A stretch of 64,000 bases of DNA, taken from NCBI RefSeq assembly GCF_003369915.1, contig NC_046676.1:23746001-23810000 (forward strand), written 5' to 3'. The notes beneath the pieces were generated by a model that saw only the letters and a list, made by a program, of their open reading frames with translations, did not search any database and was not told where the DNA came from. This document shows positions 59,401 to 64,000 of this stretch, piece by piece. Position numbers and translations under genes: made by a program. This DNA comes from Drosophila miranda (taxonomy: Eukaryota; Arthropoda; Insecta; Diptera; Drosophilidae). Position 1 is the first letter of the stretch; each line of letters opens with the position of its first letter.

Positions 59401-62400
59401 CTGGCGACTCTTCTGCAGGTGTTGCTGCAACACAAAAGGGCCATCAAAAGATTAAAATAAATAATTATAATTAAAACTACAATGGAGATGGATCTGGAGA
59501 TGGAGGGCGTTGCTGCAACGAACACAAGGGTTAATTACCGCTAGCCGAACGAAAGTCACACGTGAATCCTTTGGCCAAGGACCTACAGCAGGCAGCAGGT
59601 GGCAGCAGGTGGCAGCAGGCAGAAATTGTGGCTATAATTACAGAATATTATGCTGCTTAACCTTAACGAGCATCTTCTGACACTGGCAGTGGCACTGGCA
59701 CCGTCTGATGGGGATGTACATTATTTATGCCATTATGTGCGAGGCGTGAATGCTGCTGAAGAGCTGCGTAACGTAGCCGACCTGTGGATGTGTCCAAATC
59801 TGTGCGCAAATTTATTCAAAAGTGAGCGCCACGTGACCGACATGACAAAGCAGTCGAGCATCCCCAAAATATGCATATGGCCTGACATCTGATGTGGGAT
59901 ATGGCATCCCATTTGTGCGATGTGCAACTATCAAAGGCTCTCATCCAGATGGGGGTGCGGGTGCCCCTTCTTTCCAATTTCCATTTGAATGACGCTTTCA
60001 TTGAATTTGGAAACAATTTCATGGGATAGTCGTACCTTTTGTGGGCTCGAAAGGATTAAAGAGGGTTTCGCCAGCCTTAAATCATGAAATCATGGAGAAT
60101 ATCCGAACAGAAGCCACACTTATTATTAATGAAAATTGTTTCGCCTGCCAGAACTCAACGGCAGACAAAAAGTCAAGAGAATTATAATAAAAATGAAATT
60201 TCCTTAGTTTTATTATGCAAATTGCTAATTGCACTCATCAGCGGTGGGGGATCCTGGCGCGGCGCGCGCTCTCCTAATGAGAAATGCAAAATAGTCTCAA
60301 TTTATAAAATGTTCAATGCAAAAGCAGATGAAAACAAAAAGAAAACTGCAAAAAAGACGAGAAAAAGATGAGCGGAGAGTTCGTTAGGGCAAAAATTAAG
60401 CATTGACTCGAGAACTGAAGGACGCCGGGACGACGGGACGAAAGGAGGATGGAGATGGGGCTGTATAGAAACTTAAGTGCCCAGAAACGCGCACGCACTG
60501 AGGCGTACAAATTGTTACGGGACCTGGAGTGGCGGACAGAGAGAGAGAGAGCTCCGAGTGGGTCTCCACGGCTCTCGCGTGGACTTAAACAAAGGCTCCG
60601 CAGCGCCTTTTCTTTGGCGGTACTTTTTTTTTTATTTTGTTGCCTGCTGCTCCTTCATCACTATAGTGGGCGCCACACGGCAAGGGCAGCCGAGAGCTGC
60701 ATGGCTCCCAGCCCAGTCCCCAGGAAATGGCCAGAGAATGTCACGGATGCCACAGCAACGCGCAATAAGTGTGAAGTATTTGCATGAGAATAAACAGGGA
60801 ACACCAAGAGAGAGGGGAAAGTGGAAGTAGACAAGGAAATATAATAAATAAAAGAGAGAATAAAAGCTGGTGGCTGGTAGTGCCAGTACCAGTGCCAGTG
60901 CCTGTGCCAGTGCCTGTGCCTGTGCCTTATGCAACCACTTTCGAGGCTATTAACAAATTTCAGGTACTAAAACTCTTTGTGCATACATACATATATGCAG
61001 AATATTTGCAACAGAAGAAGTGCAACAGACATTAGTAAATATGATATATATGATATGCAAATCCCAGATGTATTGTAATTATTTCCATTACCTGTCGTAT
61101 CCAGTATCCAGACTCTTCCCATTTCATTGCCAACTGTTCCGCCCAGCCAGCCCTGTATAACAGTTTCGCATGACAATGCAACGCGTCGGCAATTGGAACA
61201 GCACACTCCTTTGGCGCCTGGCGATGCGAAGCATCTTCTGCCGGCGGAGAGGACGAGAGTAACTTTACATAAATTTACTCAATTTGAAGCTGAAATCATT
61301 TGCATATTTTATACATCTTGATGAAGCGACTGAACTGCCATGTAGAACCGGCATAATTGAGGCTATCAACTGCTGCTGCCGGCTGCATGCCCATACACAT
61401 ACCCATACCCACACCCAGTCTCAGTGCCGTACTCGTACGGTGCGAATGCAAATGAAACAAAGGAGATACCTAGGCAATATCAGTAGTAGTATTTTCCTAT
61501 TTACGAAAATTGAAATAACCGCACTGCCACATTCCGCCCCACCCACATTCAATAAGCCGAATTGATGTACACATAGCTGCCGGAATTAGAAAATCTGTTT
61601 TGGGGGCAAATACCATTAGGCATACTATAGCTACATCCAAAGCCAAAATATACCTTAAATATTCTAGAATATTTAATCGCGAGGATAACATTCCGTTGGA
61701 AATTTATCCTATGTTATATTTTAAATGCCAAGTTTTAGATGGTTCAAAAGATGGATCCCTACACAACCATAAATATACATATAAATATGTATATGTATGC
61801 ATGTGGGCCTCGGGGAAAAGAAGGAAATGGAACATCCGATGCAAAGTACTAAAGTGCGCCACTGGAAAACGCAGAAAGTGGCAAAAACATGGACACGGAC
61901 ACAGTCACGGACACAGAGACACACGCGAAAGCCAACCCAACTGTGAGTGCGAGGGCGAGTGCGAGTACTCGTATCACTCGGCCTGCAGACTCCAGTGAAC
62001 CGAACTGCACCGAAAACTAAAATAAAGTGCCTAGCCACCAGGACATTCAGACACACACACACACACACACACACACATGGGCCGTCTGATAATGCTGATG
62101 ACTCCTAAGATGGAAGCCGCCGACTCCTGGGCTCCTGATGACATTGCCCGGCGAGGGGAGGGGAAGAGGGATGAGCAACGAATCCGAAAATCTGAATGCA
62201 GAAGCGAGGGAAATGGATAGCCGTGAATGAATGCATAGCGGATGGCTGCAACGATTCTCGCCCGCCACCAGAGCACCGATTACAACAACAATTAGGGCTC
62301 AGAAAGATGGCCAAATGGAGTAGAAGCAGTCCGCAGAGAGGGTGCGGACAGGGACGCAGTGCAAGGCTGTGGGGATAAGCAAAATAATGTGACAAGGCTA

Positions 62401-64000
62401 AATGGCGTAGCTGACATTGCACAACTCCGGCCGGGCTCTGGCTCGAGCTCCCGGGCATGGCCAAAAGCCAGAAGATGTCGGCAGCGGAACAGACAGACAG
62501 CCAAATGGAAAGAGAAAGAGAGAAAGAGAAAAAGAAAAAGGGAGAGATGAAGAGAACAAGAAATAGAAAGAAAGGCCAGCGGGTCGCCGTCATGGCGACG
62601 CGGCCAAGATTTCAGTATTTTAAACAGTTGACTAAGCCAAACTTTTGTGACTTTTAATTGCTGTAAAACGTAATTACACGCTGCTTGGGTGAGGCTCTGT
62701 CTGTGCGAGTCTCCGCTATGTGGCCTTCCCGATGTTCATTCTCTTTGTGGTTAGCTAATTAAAACTAACGGTATTGTGGACTTTAAACTTCAATAAAATC
62801 TTGTATATTCCGTTGAATGAGGATTACTCTCATAAACTTATATTTAGTTGCCAGAGCTGCAACTCGACTGGGAAAGAGAATTAATTTCTTCATTAAAAAT
62901 TATTTAAAAACCCAAACTTTTCCATTCGGGCGGGACAGCATTGTTGTGAGATCATTAGAATGTGTGACAGTGTGTGAAATATACATATGTACATACATAT
63001 ATGCAGAAATCAAAGCTGCAAACTTACCGTAGTGTTTGAGCTTTTTCAAACGTGCCAGAGTCGCCAACGAACAACTCCGTGCCTTATAGACTCCTGGTTG
63101 CTGATCGAAGGAGATATTCTGCTTTCCGTTCTCACTGACTTCGTGTGGAAGCTTAATGCCGGCGGCATGCTTGGATTAAACTGCACGCACCTCCTCCAGA
63201 GCAGCCTTTCGGTATCTTATCCCAGAATAGCCGCTCTACATCGGATCCCCGAATATGATTACCTCCCCCGGCTCCAGACTGTGGTAGATGCAGTCCGCAA
63301 AGAGTCTGGTCGCAGCCCCCGCTGGACCCGAAGCTGGATGGAGCGAAAAAAAGAGAAGACTGATGCAAAGATCACTTTAAAGCTACATATTTCCTAGTGG
63401 GAGCTTTCCTAAAGCTTTGAGTTTGTGGAATACGAGAGGCAAAGTTGGATTACATGACTCTCTCTAGCTCAACAAACTTCTCTCTCTCTCTCCCGATACG
63501 ATAGCTTTTTTGCTAGTTTCTTTGTTTTGCTTAGGCATAGAAAAGCTTAGGCGGCCCCATAATTTGATTTTACCTTAAGAACAGAATCGACAATGTTGGA
63601 GTGTGGACTACCATTTAGATGTTTTCGTTTGAAATGAATTACCCTGAATATTCGTACCCAGCTGACAGGACTGAATATGTAACCCACTAAAGCCAAACAT
63701 TCAAGTCGTTGGCAGCGCACTCATGCATAAGATCTACAATCGACGTGTTTCAATCGATACTCGTAATAAAACACTCAAGCCCACACGAATGCACACTATG
63801 GACTGCACTTCGAATCTACTAGTTCTTGCAGCTTATACAAATACTTCGAAACTTGCCCTGTAAAAGTTGGAAGGCAAATATGTATGTACATGTGTGAGTG
63901 TATTTGGCTTACAAATTTCGGTATTTGATCTTTCGTTTTTGGCCTGATAACAGTGTTTTATCCGTAGACATCATATGGCTTGCGTATATAGTTTGTAGAG
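53490..64000. other. 10.5-kb right-hand region without a supportable gene
   Basis: Repeats: CACTT pentamers (54170-54205), AAAGCA/AAGTGC hexamers (54418-54475), (CGT)n (55966-55995), a GGCACGGCAACGGGAGG 17-mer tandem (58313-58362), CAGTGC hexamers (60878-60928) and (CA)n (62053-62077). At 63020-63350 the minus strand shows coding-like patches (FADCIYHSLEPGE; LPHEVSENGKQNISFDQQPGVYKA) with a GTAAGT at 63029-63024, but stops interrupt them. It may be exons of a gene I cannot assemble. Nothing else is supported. Confidence 0.4.

Overview
The window is insect nuclear DNA, almost certainly Drosophila. Introns are short (55-78 bp) with GTRAGT...YAG borders. There is a young tandem pair of DUF1091 genes (a family expanded in Drosophila), a dispersed repeat with the 'GGGTATA' ends of DINE/INE-1 elements, and very abundant hexanucleotide and dinucleotide microsatellites. 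From memory, the gene set resembles the D. melanogaster 60D neighbourhood (CG13579, CG3494, CG3492, CG3483). The species group is not proven; the repeats look like a non-melanogaster Sophophora.

Layout. 1-1783 (-): most of an axonemal coiled-coil (CFAP210/CCDC173-like) gene, running off the left edge. 2.0-5.8 kb: a tandem pair of DUF1091 secreted-protein genes enclosing a dead third copy. That copy is split by a DNA transposon which itself carries a wrecked Tc3-like transposase; inverted copies of a DINE-like repeat flank the cluster. 8.0-14.1 kb (-): an eight-coding-exon class A GPCR with a His/Gln-rich third loop, one GC-AG intron and a strongly coding-like 66-codon extension behind its TAG stop. 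14.1-21.8 kb: no gene found, probably GPCR 5' UTR intron and regulatory DNA. 21.8-24.8 kb (-): a compact head-to-tail trio encoding a roadblock-type dynein light chain, an LRRC40-like leucine-rich-repeat protein and a degenerate cyclophilin. 24.8-45.4 kb: about 20.6 kb without a supportable gene. 45.4-47.2 kb (+): an acyl-CoA-synthetase/luciferase-like gene with a clean TATA+Inr promoter and an apparent one-base frameshift. 47.5-48.1 kb (-): an unrecognised 152-residue protein. 52.3-53.5 kb (-): a divergent IDH3-like paralogue with a KDQS repeat and lost substrate residues. 53.5-64 kb: no supportable gene.

There is no operon logic. Several genes (CFAP210-like, roadblock-like, LRR, pseudo-cyclophilin, divergent IDH) are of types often expressed in testis or sperm, so shared male-germline expression is a reasonable hypothesis, not something the sequence shows. 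The best leads are the GPCR stop-codon readthrough, the exon-limited DUF1091 gene conversion, the transposon-split DUF1091 relic, the frameshift in the ligase gene and the two probable pseudo-enzymes.
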